Positions 34,950 to 45,668 of a stretch of 64,000 nucleotides of DNA are shown here, in pieces (positions within the stretch are counted from its first letter, which is position 1; each line of letters begins with the position of its first letter). Both the position numbers and the translations under genes were made by a program. The DNA lies in NCBI GenBank assembly GCA_032158295.1, contig CM063244.1:7562597-7626596 (forward strand), read 5' to 3'. Under the pieces are notes generated by a model, which worked only from the letters and a program-made list of their open reading frames with translations, ran no database searches and was not told the origin of the DNA. Origin of the DNA: Pycnopodia helianthoides (Eukaryota > Echinodermata > Asteroidea > Forcipulatida > Asteriidae).

Positions 34950-37900
34950 CTGTAGTAGAATAAAGACAAACTAGATGTTAAATTTGCAGATCAAGAATAT
35001 TATTTGGTTTTACTCATACATTGATGTGTGTTAAGCACTGTATACTCCGTACTTTCCCGATTCCTGTAAACAAAATCCACAGGCATAATACTCGGATGAG
35101 ATTCGAACCCACGACCTTTGCCACTCTAGAGCAAATGTCTTACAGCTAGACCACTGTGATCGACCGTTAGCCAGAGGCAGTTCGAATCCTATATTTTAGC
35201 AGCGAGTATCGCAACAATTAAACAGATGTTAAAGTTGCATCGGGGATAAAGAATATTACTTCAGTTGTCTCCAATCTATGACTCTACCTTTAACTGTGTA
35301 TCACTCTCAAGTGCTAAGCAATGTGTCACAATACAACATACTACAGTGATATTGACGACTCATCTCAAGATGAATCTTAGTGCTTTGTGAAACCGAGGCA
35401 GGGTCCCATTAGAAAGCAATTCTTTCCAAGAGGCAGTATAAGAGCCGAATTTACTATAAGATAATGCATAGGCATGCACTATGGCATTCAGACGAACATT
35501 TGCGTTTGGATGGTAGTGCATTCTGCTCTACCAGCCAGGCTCCTAGTGGATGATACCCATGCCATGGACTGTGAAGGGGGTAACCCTGTTTCAGCCCCAA
35601 GAGTAGGTGGCAACGTGCCCCTGGTGGCAGTTGTTTTGGGTCGACAGCCCAAATCAGTTAAGTGTAGCCCTCACCTTGAAGTGGCGTACGTGCCTTGTGA
35701 GTTAGGCGATATCTCACACACAAAAATAAATAAATAAAGTGTACCAAAAAACCCAACGCTACTGTTTCTTTTATATTGAGCCGACTGGAAGATGACACCA
35801 ACATTTACTTCTCTCTTTTAAATGCATTACTCCAGTGAAAGAGCTTCTCATTGTGTCTTTCACGTCATCAAATGATCCAAATGGTGACTTACCAGTTCAA
35901 ACTCGGCAAAGTTTGCAGCTAGTCTTCCAGTTTGTTTCGGTGACTGAGGTATGGTCGCATTCCTTGGTGGTTTACCTGTGTTTCATGTGGGAAAATATAT
36001 ATCATTTAAAATCATTTTGTGGAATTGGATTAAAGTGAAACAAATAATTCAGCATCTTCACAGCGGCAATCCTCCCTTACAGGTGCGACTCTTGGACTAT
36101 CCACAGCATCCACGGCAAAGGACCATCCACATTATCCCTTGATGGCTGCTGTAGATCATTCAAACTTGACGTCACACAATGTAAAGACGGCAATCTTCGC
36201 TGGCAAAGATAGCAGTTTTTTTTAGCACAGCTATGCAAAAATACCGCGTGCTGCATGCAGGAGTTCTATCAAATTTCTTGCATGATTGGTCGGTGAACCG
36301 CTTGGTTGCATAGAAACACTAGAAAGCTTGATGCAGCTCAAAAGCCGAAACCCATAAAGATGGACGTCTATCGAGAACCTAGCTATACACTCCGAGTCTA
36401 ATGCTCCGTATGACCTTCAATATTGCAAGGGGTCTACAGAGCTTTTCCCTAGACTCCATTACATAGCCAAACGTTACCGAACGGTCACAATTAAAGCTTA
36501 CAAAAGTCTACCCAAAAAGCAATTTGCAACAGACAGTTGGAGTGACAGTTGGAATGACGACACCTACAATTATCACAAACTGCAGGTTTTGTTCTTAATT
36601 TATAAACCTGCAGCATAATCACACCATTCACACCATTTATTTGGGCTACACAACTCCACAGATTATCGGTTGCAGTGATGAGACTCTTTCTCATGACTGA
36701 AGTGGTTCATACAGGTTGAACTCAGTCAACTTAGCTGGAAATCTGGCTTCAACTAGCTTGAAGAAAAAAAGCGGAGATCACATCGCCATTGTTCTACCAG
36801 TGCAGCCAAACTATTGCAACAAAGGCACTCAATCAACGTGAAAATTAGGCGCCCGATGTTTACTGAGTACTCTGTTCATTTGGTTTATTCACATTATTAG
36901 TTGGATACCATTGGACAGTTATTTTTATGGGGTTGACAAAGTCACCGACATTTATAACACATGACCAAAATATGTTCTTACCAGCAGGTCTTAGATTTGA
37001 TAAGACTGCCTCTGCGGTTTGGCTTCTCCTGTGGTTTGGCTTTTCCCTTGGGACTGGAGGAGCTTTTTTCGGCGCTGTAAACCAAACAGAAAAATAACAA
37101 TAAGATTAGAGAAAAAGAGTACATCGTCAGCTTTGCCTCCAAATAATTTCTCCAACTTGTGGTGTATCATTGGTCAAATATTATTTCAAAATGATAAGAT
37201 AGGTCGTCAAAAGCTTGCTTTTTAATTTAAATGCAAGTGGTACATGTACCTTTTTAAGACAACTGAAAAAGCCTGGGAAAAGCCGTCTTACCTGGTCCTA
37301 TGTCAAACATGATCACATTAGAGGCTGTGACCAGGCTAACAATCTGATCATGTGTCAATGTTGCAACGTTCACTCCATTCACCTGATGGCAAAGCATGAA
37401 CACATTTCTGATTTATTCAACCATACTCGTGCATTATCAGTCAATTATCTGTAAGTTGACCCCTACAAGTATCTTGTGAAATATCGTGCAAGGGTTTCTT
37501 GACGAATATTGGACACAGGTTTCTTGTGGAATTTCGGGTACAGGTATCTTGTGAAATATTGGGTACGGGTATCTTGAGAAATTCCGGGTACAGGTATCTT
37601 GAGAAATATTGGGTACAGGTATCTTGTGAAATATCGGGTACGGGTATCTTGTGAAATATCGGGTACAGGTATCTTGTGAAATATCGGGTACAGGTATCTT
37701 GAGAAATATCGGGTACGGGTATCTTGAGAAATATCGGGTACGAGTTAGCCAAGTGAAATTTCTATTTAGCAACTAATATAATTGCGAGGACCATTTAATT
37801 TTGGAAACCATCTGTCCTCATACATCCTGCTGAAAACTTTTCTTAAACAAAACAAAGGATTCTCCAATTTGTACCACAGTGGTCATATCGGTAGGTGACG

Positions 37901-40900
37901 AATGGCTCTTTAGTGTGACAGTGCCCCCACCGACCGCGGCAACATATCATGCAATGATCAAAAAAGTTTAATAACATACCTTGTTAATGAACTGCCCTCT
38001 CTTCAGCCCAGCCCTGTGGGCAGGCGACATGGGGTCCACATTGGCCACCGTCACATCCATTTCATAATCAATGCCACTAAACAATAAATAAACATACCTT
38101 GTTACAGGTGAGTAGACTAATTTTAAGATCCGCTAATTCCTTCTAAAAGTCAGGACTTTAAAAAACAGAAGATCATTTGTGTTTTTAATTTTTTTTTTAA
38201 GAGTAGTATAACTCTATAGTTTTCTATAGTTTTCAATAAACACACCACATGATCTTAATGTTGCTGGTTCGAATCCCTCCTCACCCACCCTCTGAGACTA
38301 CAAACCAATCATTTTGTGATCTATAGGTAACTGGTTCGAATCCCTCCTCTCTTCTCCTCTGAAACTACAACCCACTCATTTTGTTATCTATAGGTGACTG
38401 GTTTGATTCCCTCCTCACCAACCCTCTGAAACTGCACACAACTCATTTTGTCATCAATAGGTGACTGGTTTGAATCCCTCCTCACTTCTCCTCTGATAAT
38501 GCAATCTACCCATTTTGTCATCTACACAGGTGACTGGTTCAAATCCTTGCATACACTCTGATGCTGCCCACTCATTTTGTGTTCTATATGTTACTGGCTC
38601 GAATCCCTCCTCACTTACCCTCTGATACTGCAACCAAGCCAGCCATCATCGTCAGCGATAATTGTCACCTGCTTGACCTTTGTCACTGCTGCCTCATCTT
38701 GATTGTTGTCACGACTACCATTAGCATGACGACTGCTGGCAGTGCTTTGAGTGGAGTGCTGACTGCTGGACGATCTCGCACTGCTCATTTCACTTCTGGA
38801 AGCATTAAAACAAAAATGTTCAGTTGAAAGGAATCCATGGATCCTACGAAACTACGGATGCTCGGTGTTCTAGTGGTTAAGACGCTCTGTAGATTGCGGG
38901 GGGTCCCGGGTTCAAATACCACCTGAGTAGTCTGTAGATTTTTTTCCACAGAACTCGGAAAGCACATATCGGTGTATAAGGGTAAAACAAACCAAAATAG
39001 TTCTTTTATTCTGGAAGCAATTTTATCTAACTCAATTTTTCCCAAGTTACTGCTACTAATTCCAGGAGTTGAACCGGCCTATTTTCACAGGGCATGCTTG
39101 GTGGTCTAGCGGTAAAGACAACCGCTCTAGAATGCGGGGGGTCGTGGATTCGAATCCCACCCGAGTTGCCTGACGTATGATTTGGAACATAATTTAGCAG
39201 TAAATCAATGAGGGCATTCACCTAGGTGTTCCATTTGGTGTAGATCCTGGCATTTGTCCAAGTGGGGCCACGTAGAGGGTCAGCCGACGTGAGGACTTGA
39301 GCGCCACCACAGCCTGTGCGTGGGTGATGTTCTTGAAAGGCAGGTCGTTGACCTTCAACACCCTTTCGCCAACCTTAAGGCCCTGTGTGTCAACGAGAAA
39401 ATGATGACATTGACGTCACGGCATAGATGGTATTTTAATCCAAGGGCAGGTGGGGATTAGCGAATGTAGGTTAAATATTTGTGGATAATTGTTAATATTG
39501 ATCGACGTAATGGGGTTGGTTATAGGACAAAAAAACAGCAAGGCTGCTCAATACACAATAATGAATTCGGGGAATCTGTAGAGCTTTGGCACCATGTAAA
39601 ATATGTGAATGCGTGGGCCCTAAGTACAGCATTCCGCGGTAGACTTTAGCCATGAAATTGGGCCCTGTGAAGTCCAGGTTGATAAATTCACTTCGACTCA
39701 ATGCAGTTTGTTTCAAAAGTATCAAATATTAATTGCAATTTAAATGGGAGAATAACAGATGGACAATTTATGATGAAGCCGAGCTTAAGAACAAGTATAG
39801 ACAAAATTGTGATACTGCGGAGGAGTCCACAAGGGAAGCACAGCTTCAACTTCAACTCAATTCAGTTTATTTCAACAGTGTCAAATACTTATCACACTTT
39901 AAATGGGATAATGACAGATGGAAAACTTATAATGAAGCCGGGCTTAATAACAAGTACAGAAAAATGTTGATACTAGTGGAGGGGCCCACAAGGGAAGTGC
40001 AGCTTGCAAGGGTATATGGGCCCCTAGAGCAAGCATGCATTTGCACTGACCCAATATTTATTTTTTTGTTTTTTACTGGAAATTGTAGTCTTGGCTTTAG
40101 CTGATATTTCATTGGGGTTTGGGCTAATGCAGAACCTGCTGATGATGGACTTGATGGATACGATAGTTCAGAGAGAAAAAACTACAGCCCCCTTTCACAG
40201 TACACTGCCGAGGAAATTCCCAGGCAATACCCATGAAATTCTTAACACAACACCAGCCGTACTCCATGTTCACTTTACATCAAGGAGCAATAAACACAGT
40301 AGGTTAATTAATCCCAGGGTTACATTCTCATTTAACCCTATTCCAAAGCCGGGGTAGCTACATTTGTCCTGGGCGTTGGCCAGGATAGGCAGTTCACGTG
40401 TAAACACAACAGGCCTATCAAATTTTCCGGGTAGTTCGTCCCAAGTGTTAAAAAGGACCTCAGGGGTTGAAACAACTTACATGTCGTTCAGCTTGGCCTC
40501 CAGCATCCACCTCGGAGACGAAGATACCAGCATGCAGATCTTTGCCGCCGCGAATGCTGAATCCTAAACTCTCGTTCTCCCGATGATCTAGCTTGATCTT
40601 CCTGACCCTCACGGATGCGGGCGCCCCTCGTGGTGTCGTCCTGTCCTCGTCTCGCTCGTTGCTGGCATTCAGGATGAGAGGTGGTACCTGATGTGATACA
40701 AGAGACATGAAGAAGATATTGCTTGTCAGACTAAAAACTGCATATCGTAAAACAGATTTTAAGACAGTACCCTAACATTTATTTTGATCGGTGCAAAACA
40801 GTTCTTTCAAAAGCAGAATAGCTTCTGTCACTTTTTTCCTTTTTTTTTAACCAAAGAGGTTATAATTGTATGGTGCTATCGTAAAATCTCCATATATTTT

Positions 40901-41638
40901 AACCTGAATAGTCCCAAATCCTCCAAAATCCTTCGAGAAGTCGTCTGACTTTGTAGGGTATTGGAGTTTCTCCAGCCAAATGCAAGGTTTTAAATTTGAT
41001 AGCTTGAGAAAAAAAAACAGTAAAAAAATTGACAGCATAAATGCGATGTTTACCTGAGGTTGTTGGGCATCACCTCTCCCAACGTCAGCCTCAACAGTCC
41101 TACTCCGTTTGTGTTCTTTCCTCCCCTCCGCAGACCGTGAGCTGTCTCTACGCACCCTGATGATGTCAGCTTGTCTGGCACTGTCTCCCACCTTCTGCTT
41201 CACCCTGTGGTGAGCCTCGGACGTTGCTTTCCCCCTGGCCTCCAGGCTCATAGCATTCCTCAGCTGTTCTACGGGTAGCAACACCCTGGCTGACTTTCGC
41301 TTCTGCCTCCCTTGGGCTGTTACCGCCGTGTTTCTTTGCGCCGCTGGCGCACCGTACTTCTCCAATATCTTGGGCCTGATGTGGAGTTGGTACCTGTCAA
41401 AGTGTAGGCAGCAGAGCCGATCAAAGTCCTCCTGATGGTCCACAGGGATCATCGGGTAGATGGCAACCAGGAGGGTGAGCTTCTCCCCGGTGGTCAGGAT
41501 GCCCCTCAGCGTGGTGCAGAGGGTTAAGACAGACTTGGTCTCCCTGAACGTCTGGATGGCCTGCTTGAGGGAGGCGCATTCTTTCTCCTTGAGGTGTTTG
41601 TGCGCCAGGGAGCGCAGACGATGACCGGCGCTGGTCAT
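34063..41638 (-). CDS. Gene 2: harmonin/whirlin-like scaffold (HHD - PDZ - PDZ - tail, 9 coding exons)
   Basis: Minus-strand exons 41638-41054, 40687-40481, 39382-39222, 38795-38619, 38076-37980, 37382-37292, 37074-36982, 35975-35893 and 34949-34063 give about 793 residues if one base is added near 34326-34329. All junctions are GT-AG with matching phases. Residues about 5-90 form a harmonin homology domain (CTTLRGILTTGEKLTLLVAI, PMIPVDHQEDFDRL). PDZ1 is about 222-308 (LGFSIRGG; GLKVGERVLKVND) and PDZ2 about 357-440 (LGCSIRGG; GLKRGQFINKVNG). A long polar tail ends in VTLL, a class I PDZ ligand. Harmonin, whirlin and PDZD7 organise actin-based protrusions and Usher complexes; that role here is inferred. 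The third PDZ of those proteins is not present. Orthology to one of the three is unresolved. Confidence 0.85.
35020..35190 (-). mobile_element. SINE family B copy (gene 2 intron)
   Basis: Minus strand ctagctgtaagacatttgct and gtgggttcgaatctcatccg with flank tatgcctgtggatttt. It lies between gene 2 exons 8 and 9. Confidence 0.65.
35310..35725. repeat. Family H fragment and an unclassified GC-richer repeat
   Basis: 35310-35400 matches family H (agatgaatcttagtgctttg). 35480-35725 is a distinct block with a higher GC content than its surroundings, whose open frame has no recognised domain. It is probably a dispersed repeat. Confidence 0.4.
35893..35975 (-). CDS. Gene 2 exon 8: short linker exon
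   Basis: The acceptor is aaacacag and the donor ctg/gtaagt in phase 0. The translation KPPRNATIPQSPKQTGRLAA then NFAEFEL joins exon 7 in phase. No domain is recognised; phase agreement on both sides and the strong donor are the support. Confidence 0.72.
36180..36375. repeat. Dispersed repeat family J, copy 1
   Basis: Shares gggagttctatcaaat-like, catgattggtcggtga and gatgcagc blocks with 46590-46775. Confidence 0.55.
36982..37074 (-). CDS. Gene 2 exon 7: basic proline-containing linker
   Basis: The acceptor is ggtttacag and the donor gctg/gtaaga in phase 1. It encodes APKKAPPVPREKPNHRRSQT then AEAVLSNLRPAG. KKAPPVPR resembles an SH3-type proline ligand, but this is inference from composition only. 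Confidence 0.78.
37292..37382 (-). CDS. Gene 2 exon 6: end of PDZ2
   Basis: The acceptor is gccatcag and the donor ccag/gtaaga in phase 1. It encodes VNGVNVATLTHDQIVSLVTA then SNVIMFDIGP, the last helix and strand of PDZ2. Confidence 0.88.
37466..37745. repeat. 25-bp minisatellite, about 11 units, in a gene 2 intron
   Basis: The unit is roughly gggtacaggtatcttg followed by a/tgaaatatc. It lies between gene 2 exons 5 and 6, about 85 bp upstream of the exon 6 acceptor in transcript sense. Confidence 0.92.
37980..38076 (-). CDS. Gene 2 exon 5: middle of PDZ2
   Basis: The acceptor is attgtttag. The phase-2 junction restores the second G of SIRGG. It encodes IDYEMDVTVANVDPMSPAHR then AGLKRGQFINK, ending phase 0 at aag/gtatgt. 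Confidence 0.88.
38240..38640 (-). repeat. Six-copy 64-67-bp tandem array seeded at an exon 4 donor (gene 2)
   Basis: On the plus strand the anchor tctgA recurs at 38291, 38358, 38425, 38492, 38557 and 38621. The copy at 38621 is the 3' edge of gene 2 exon 4 and its gtaagt donor. The five others lie downstream in the intron (minus-strand sense) with altered donor positions. Each unit also contains a ggttcgaatcc-like string resembling a tRNA B box. Confidence 0.88.
38619..38795 (-). CDS. Gene 2 exon 4: serine-rich linker and start of PDZ2
   Basis: The acceptor is cttccag and the donor gagg/gtaagt in phase 2. A serine- and histidine-rich linker (SSARSSSSQHSTQSTASSRH) precedes KVKQVTIIADDDGWLGCSIR. 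The 3' edge of this exon and its donor are the seed of a six-copy tandem array (38240-38640). Confidence 0.85.
38860..39180 (+). mobile_element. Two SINE family B copies in tandem orientation
   Basis: 38865-38960 (ctcggtgttctagtggttaa; ccgggttcaaataccacctg) and 39085-39178 (gcttggtggtctagcggtaa; cgtggattcgaatcccaccc). Both sit in the intron between gene 2 exons 3 and 4. The second has the best-preserved boxes of the family. Confidence 0.7.
39222..39382 (-). CDS. Gene 2 exon 3: second half of PDZ1
   Basis: The acceptor is acacacag. It encodes GLKVGERVLKVNDLPFKNIT, HAQAVVALKSSRRLTLYVAP and a short tail before a phase-2 donor (ctag/gtgaat). The H-A-x-A-V-x-A-L-K-S-S helix and closing strand complete a whirlin/harmonin-type PDZ. 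Confidence 0.9.
39695..40015. repeat. Two-copy tandem repeat, about 155-165 bp unit
   Basis: 39700-39850 and 39855-40010 share aaatgggataatgacagatgg-like and gtggaggggcccacaaggg-like blocks. Intronic (gene 2 intron 2). Confidence 0.75.
40481..40687 (-). CDS. Gene 2 exon 2: first half of PDZ1
   Basis: The acceptor is acatcag and the donor cat/gtaagt, both phase 0. It encodes VRVRKIKLDHRENESLGFSI, RGGKDLHAGIFVSEVDAGGQ and AERH: the PDZ carboxylate-binding loop (LGFSIRGG) and following strands, very close in pattern to whirlin PDZ1. Confidence 0.9.
41054..41638 (-). CDS. Gene 2 exon 1 (coding): harmonin homology domain
   Basis: The chosen ATG (MTSAGHRLRSLAHKHLKEKE) sits in a good context (cagccATGa). 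The open frame continues 47 codons upstream to another ATG, but an acceptor (tttctgaaacag) at 41744-41746 suggests that stretch is untranslated leader. The HHD is followed by a basic linker (GRQKRKSARVLLPVEQL, HKRSRTVEADVGRG). The donor is cag/gtaaac in phase 0. Confidence 0.85.
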
Positions 41639-41743
41639 GGCTGGGCGCTTGTTACTCAAAATGTCCTCCTTGTAATTGAGATGTGGTCGTTGTTGCTCGC
41701 TGTGTTTCAAGTCAGTTGTATAAAATGTCTTTTTCAAATAACC

Positions 41744-43850
41744 CTGTTTCAGAAAGACAAAAAATGAAAGGTTTTCCAAAATACTAAATTACAAATACCA
41801 CATTTTACACTTTTTCTGTAAAAAATGTTCTCAAAGTTAATGCACGCCAAGCAGAAAAATATGTGCTTGACGCAAGCATGTACTTCAAAGATAAGGAAGG
41901 AAAGGATAAGCAAGGAATATTTGCTAAGAGCGTTTGCACGCATGCTATTGCTACTAAGAATTCTTCACTTACAACTTCTGAAGAAATTTGGTGCCAACGG
42001 TGTAAGCAGAGAATGGTAAACAGAAGTGCCGATTTTGGCAGTATACAGAGCCATTCAATTTGGCCAACTCAAACTGTACCCCAGTAATTAAGTACACAAT
42101 TTTAGTTTTATTGATTTTGTATGAATCAACACTCCCTTCAAATTTACACAGGAAAAAAAACCAACAAATTGCACAGAAAACCACACCTCTAGCCTAATTA
42201 GCATAATGCAAAGCTCTTGAATACTGTAAGTACGCCAATCTAGGGACCACCTGTTCCAGTTCTCTCACAATGCATAATTTCTCCAGGGGACATTTTTCAC
42301 CATCACTTAATCGGTCCTCATTAGCGATTGGGAACATTGCAAGAAACCTTGGAAACAGATGTCATAGAAACCAGCTGTCTCCATTGTCCTGCAATCCTTA
42401 TTATAATGTTAATTATAACATGTCTACTGAACAGTCCACAGGGCTTCATTTTATGACAATGAATTCGGACAAATTATGAGCAGAAATAAATTCACTGAGT
42501 ATGGTAGTTGCAAAATGGAATAAATTATAATTGATGATGATGTGTACTGTGATGTGCATGTTTGTAATTGTATATTTTCCTATAGCTTTACTTAACCCTC
42601 AAAGATACTATTAATTATGATTTACGACTGCACTGTTGTCTGAGCCCAATTTCAGTAAATTTAAAAGCAACTTTTAAAGCTCGCCCTCATCAGAAAAAAA
42701 TGTATATATGTTGGTATGATCCATAAACAATTATAAATACTTTGCAGCATGCCTGCTTGTTCAGGCTGCTTGCATCACCTATTCCAAGGTGGGTTGCCTA
42801 TTTTGTTCCTAGCTGAGATAGTTCTACTAGGTCACATTCCATAATTTTTATATACCTAAGACTAGAGCGACCATATGTTAAAACTGTGCAATTTAAAAAA
42901 AAAAAACGTTTCCACCCCAGCCCCAACATTTCAAAGGTAGCAATTGAGTACATAAAACATCTTTCAGGATTGAAGGATCAAGGGTTTGATTATTGCAACT
43001 ACCTTTTTCCTTGCTTGCATTTGCACAAGGCTTTACTGTTAGTACTATACTGGGAATAGAAAATGCTAAGAGAGGCACGTATAGCTAGGTAGGCAGAAAA
43101 GACTTCTCACTCTCAGGCAAAGCTTCAGGGCACCATTGGCCCGAACTTCCTTGCTTTGCAGAATCTCCTAGTAATAATGATCAGGTTCCAGCCTGGGTGA
43201 AGTATATAATTTTTCATTTATTTCCAATGTGTAGAAGAATTTTTTTGCCAGGTTGTTTGTTGGGAAAACCATTCAGCTAACCATAACGCAATATTTACTT
43301 TAGGCCTAATGTTTAAAACAAGTTTTCCCTTTCTTTTCTTTTTTTACTTTTGAGAAAGACTCTGTAGGGCAGTAAACATGAGGCCTTAAACTTTTATAAT
43401 TTTTTTTTGTTTTGCATTTTCATATTATAGGTAATTTTGGTTGGCACATGGCTTTTAACAGCTAATTTTTTATTAATTTTTTGAGTCCCCCCAATCCACA
43501 AAGCTAAAGTAGTAGTCCAGGCCGCCCAGGTAGTAGTTAATAAGCAGGACAGTTCTTTTCAGAACTGAGAAGTCTCCCGAATTCCAAAAAAACCTACTCC
43601 GCTGTAGTAGAATAAATAGCAAGACAAGTTCTCTAATTTAAGAACAAATCTACACAGCAAGTAGATATTTTTTACACATGGTGTTACCGCAAACCAAAGT
43701 GTCTTTCCAATTAAAAAGGAATTCCGTTTTAGAACCGCTGCTGGGGAGGGACTCTAATCAATTACTTCAATTCTAAAAATACTCTGCAGTCTAGGCAGTT
43801 GCATAATTCTTGAACAATATACAGGTACACACACGAGCATTGCTCTATGT
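41744..43850. other. Probable gene 2 intron 1 (5' region), no coding exon seen
   Basis: AT-rich sequence between the first coding exon of gene 2 and the candidate 5' untranslated exon near 44435. No other element is recognised with confidence. Confidence 0.45.
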
Positions 43851-43894
43851 CTATGGTTGAAGCATAGAGCAATGGTTGGAGTACGAGTTGACTC

Positions 43895-43942
43895 GAATTT
43901 GTTGAACCATGGAGGAATTCTACCTCCGTGGTTCATGGTTAC
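43895..43942. repeat. Near-palindrome around gaattc
   Basis: ttgaaccatggaggaattct is followed by its near inverse acctccgtggttcatgg. A related arm (aaccatggaggtag) lies at 62885-62900, suggesting a dispersed foldback family. Confidence 0.6.
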
Positions 43943-44434
43943 ACAGCGCCCAGTGGATCTACTGCAGTTCTGGCTGGCTGCTAGTTTAGGGCTGATACAA
44001 CCACTGTGTATCGATGAGGTTCGTTCCGCTATTTTCAACAGGGACGATGGTGGAATTCGAACCTATAGTTCTAGGAGTGATATGTGCCGATCCACTGGAT
44101 GTCCATCAACACTGAGGAACTACTGTCACTAGATTGGCCCTCAAGTAATCTTCCGTTTCAGGGGGCGATTAGTTCTAACTGCGCTACCAGTCAATGGTCT
44201 GAAAAATCCACGTTGCATTCATTCACGGTCGACCTGTTTTAAGTTTATGGTTTAACCACCGTCACCACGCACTGACGAACGTGCTTTCGCTCCAGAATTT
44301 TGCAATTTCGTGGTAATTTTATCATCACAACAACATCACATTATCTACACACTCATCACACAGCTAAATCTAACACTATTGTCACAATAAATAAAGTACA
44401 TCATCGTGGTATTTGACAAATAATATGTACTTAC

Positions 44435-44600
44435 GTTTCCAAGCAAATCGCACTTTCACTGCAATGTGGACGGAATGTTTGTTGTGTACATCCGGGTACT
44501 TCGTACAGGTGGTGGCTCTGATGCATCAAAGCGGAGGTGTGATTGGTCAATCGGTTGAGAGGTATGATGCCATTGGATACGAATGCGACCAATCAATTAT
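44435..44600 (-). promoter_or_regulatory. Candidate 5' untranslated exon and CCAAT-box promoter of gene 2
   Basis: On the minus strand a near-ideal donor (aaac/gtaagtac) ends at 44435. It could splice to the acceptor at 41744 just before gene 2's first coding exon. Within 60 bp upstream (minus-strand sense) lie three CCAAT pentamers: reversed at 44542-44546 and 44572-44576, forward at 44589-44593. No TATA box is evident. The start site would fall between about 44440 and 44540. This is inferred from motif spacing only. Confidence 0.4.
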
Positions 44601-45346
44601 TGAAACACTCGTCAATAAAACTTTCCTGCTTCTGTATTACGCAACATGTTATTGCCCACAAACAGTGGAGAACTGCATTATGTTGAGGATCATGCACTAT
44701 CCAACACTGTCCATCATGTATTGAGTTCATCAGCCGTCGCAACGCCACTGTCCTCCATCAGGGTCTTGATCATGGTTTGGAAGGTTCATCTTCTCATGGT
44801 TGGTTCCCAGATAACTTTCGCGTAGATCAAGTGCAAAGTGCCGGTGTGGCCGGAGATTCTGCATCCCCCCCCCCAACCCCCCTGGGGGGAATCTGTAGAA
44901 ATTTAATTTGATAGCGCCCTCTTTTGAACCAACTTCCGTTGCTAATTTACCGTATGGTGGACACACACACCAGAGGACAAAATCCCCTAGGCCTATGACA
45001 CCGGCCAGACAACGGTTGCAGATGGCTGTGCCGAATGAAAATTATATACTCAAGTCCCACTACGAGCGAAAGCAAACTCATCATTACATGAAAGAAATAT
45101 CCCTGAAACACTTGAACACCGTATACAATAAAGATCCATTACATCTGGTTTTGGCTCAATATGTTGTTACGGATTATAGTAACATTATAATGTATTCATA
45201 TTTTCAATACAGCTTTATGGACAGGTATCGCTTATTCAACTGGAGGTCGCTGAGTATAGTGACAACTCTAGTTTATTTATTTTATTTATTTTATTTTGTT
45301 TCAAAGTAAGATTTCTAACAATATCGCCTACAATGCTGTCAAATAG

Positions 45347-45668
45347 CAAATCTCACCGGCACTAATTGTGTTGAGCGTAATTAGTTTATGTATACACATT
45401 GATAAGAGCGGCTCCCAGACGGTTGAGGAGACTGAACAGAGCGCTCAAACCGACTGCGAGTTCAAGGGGGCTCACTACCAGGTTGGTAGCAGGGTGGAGA
45501 GCTACGAAGAAGACTGCATGGATCAGTGCGTGTGCCGCGCGCCGGCATTGGGCGGGGCGGCAGAGATCTTTTGCTCGTACGCCAAAGTGTGTGAGAACCG
45601 CTTGCAGGACTGTCCCGCGGGATCCTCGACGTTATGGACTAAATGCGGCTGTCCTTATTGCTACAAAG
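45347..45668 (+). CDS. Gene 3 exon 1: signal-like segment and VWC-like module
   Basis: The frame opens after a stop at 45344-45346 and runs QISPALIVLSVISLCIHIDK before TDCEFKGAHYQVGSRVESYE and the cysteine module. The donor aaag/gtatcg is in phase 1. No in-frame ATG precedes the hydrophobic stretch. An ATG at 45333 is one base out of frame, so either one base is missing or the start lies in an upstream exon. The exact start is uncertain. Confidence 0.65.

Noticed and set aside
41638..41779. Gene 2 start at the upstream ATG at 41779
   Set aside because: The extra 47 residues look non-conserved, an acceptor lies in between, and the ATG at 41638 directly precedes the harmonin homology domain.
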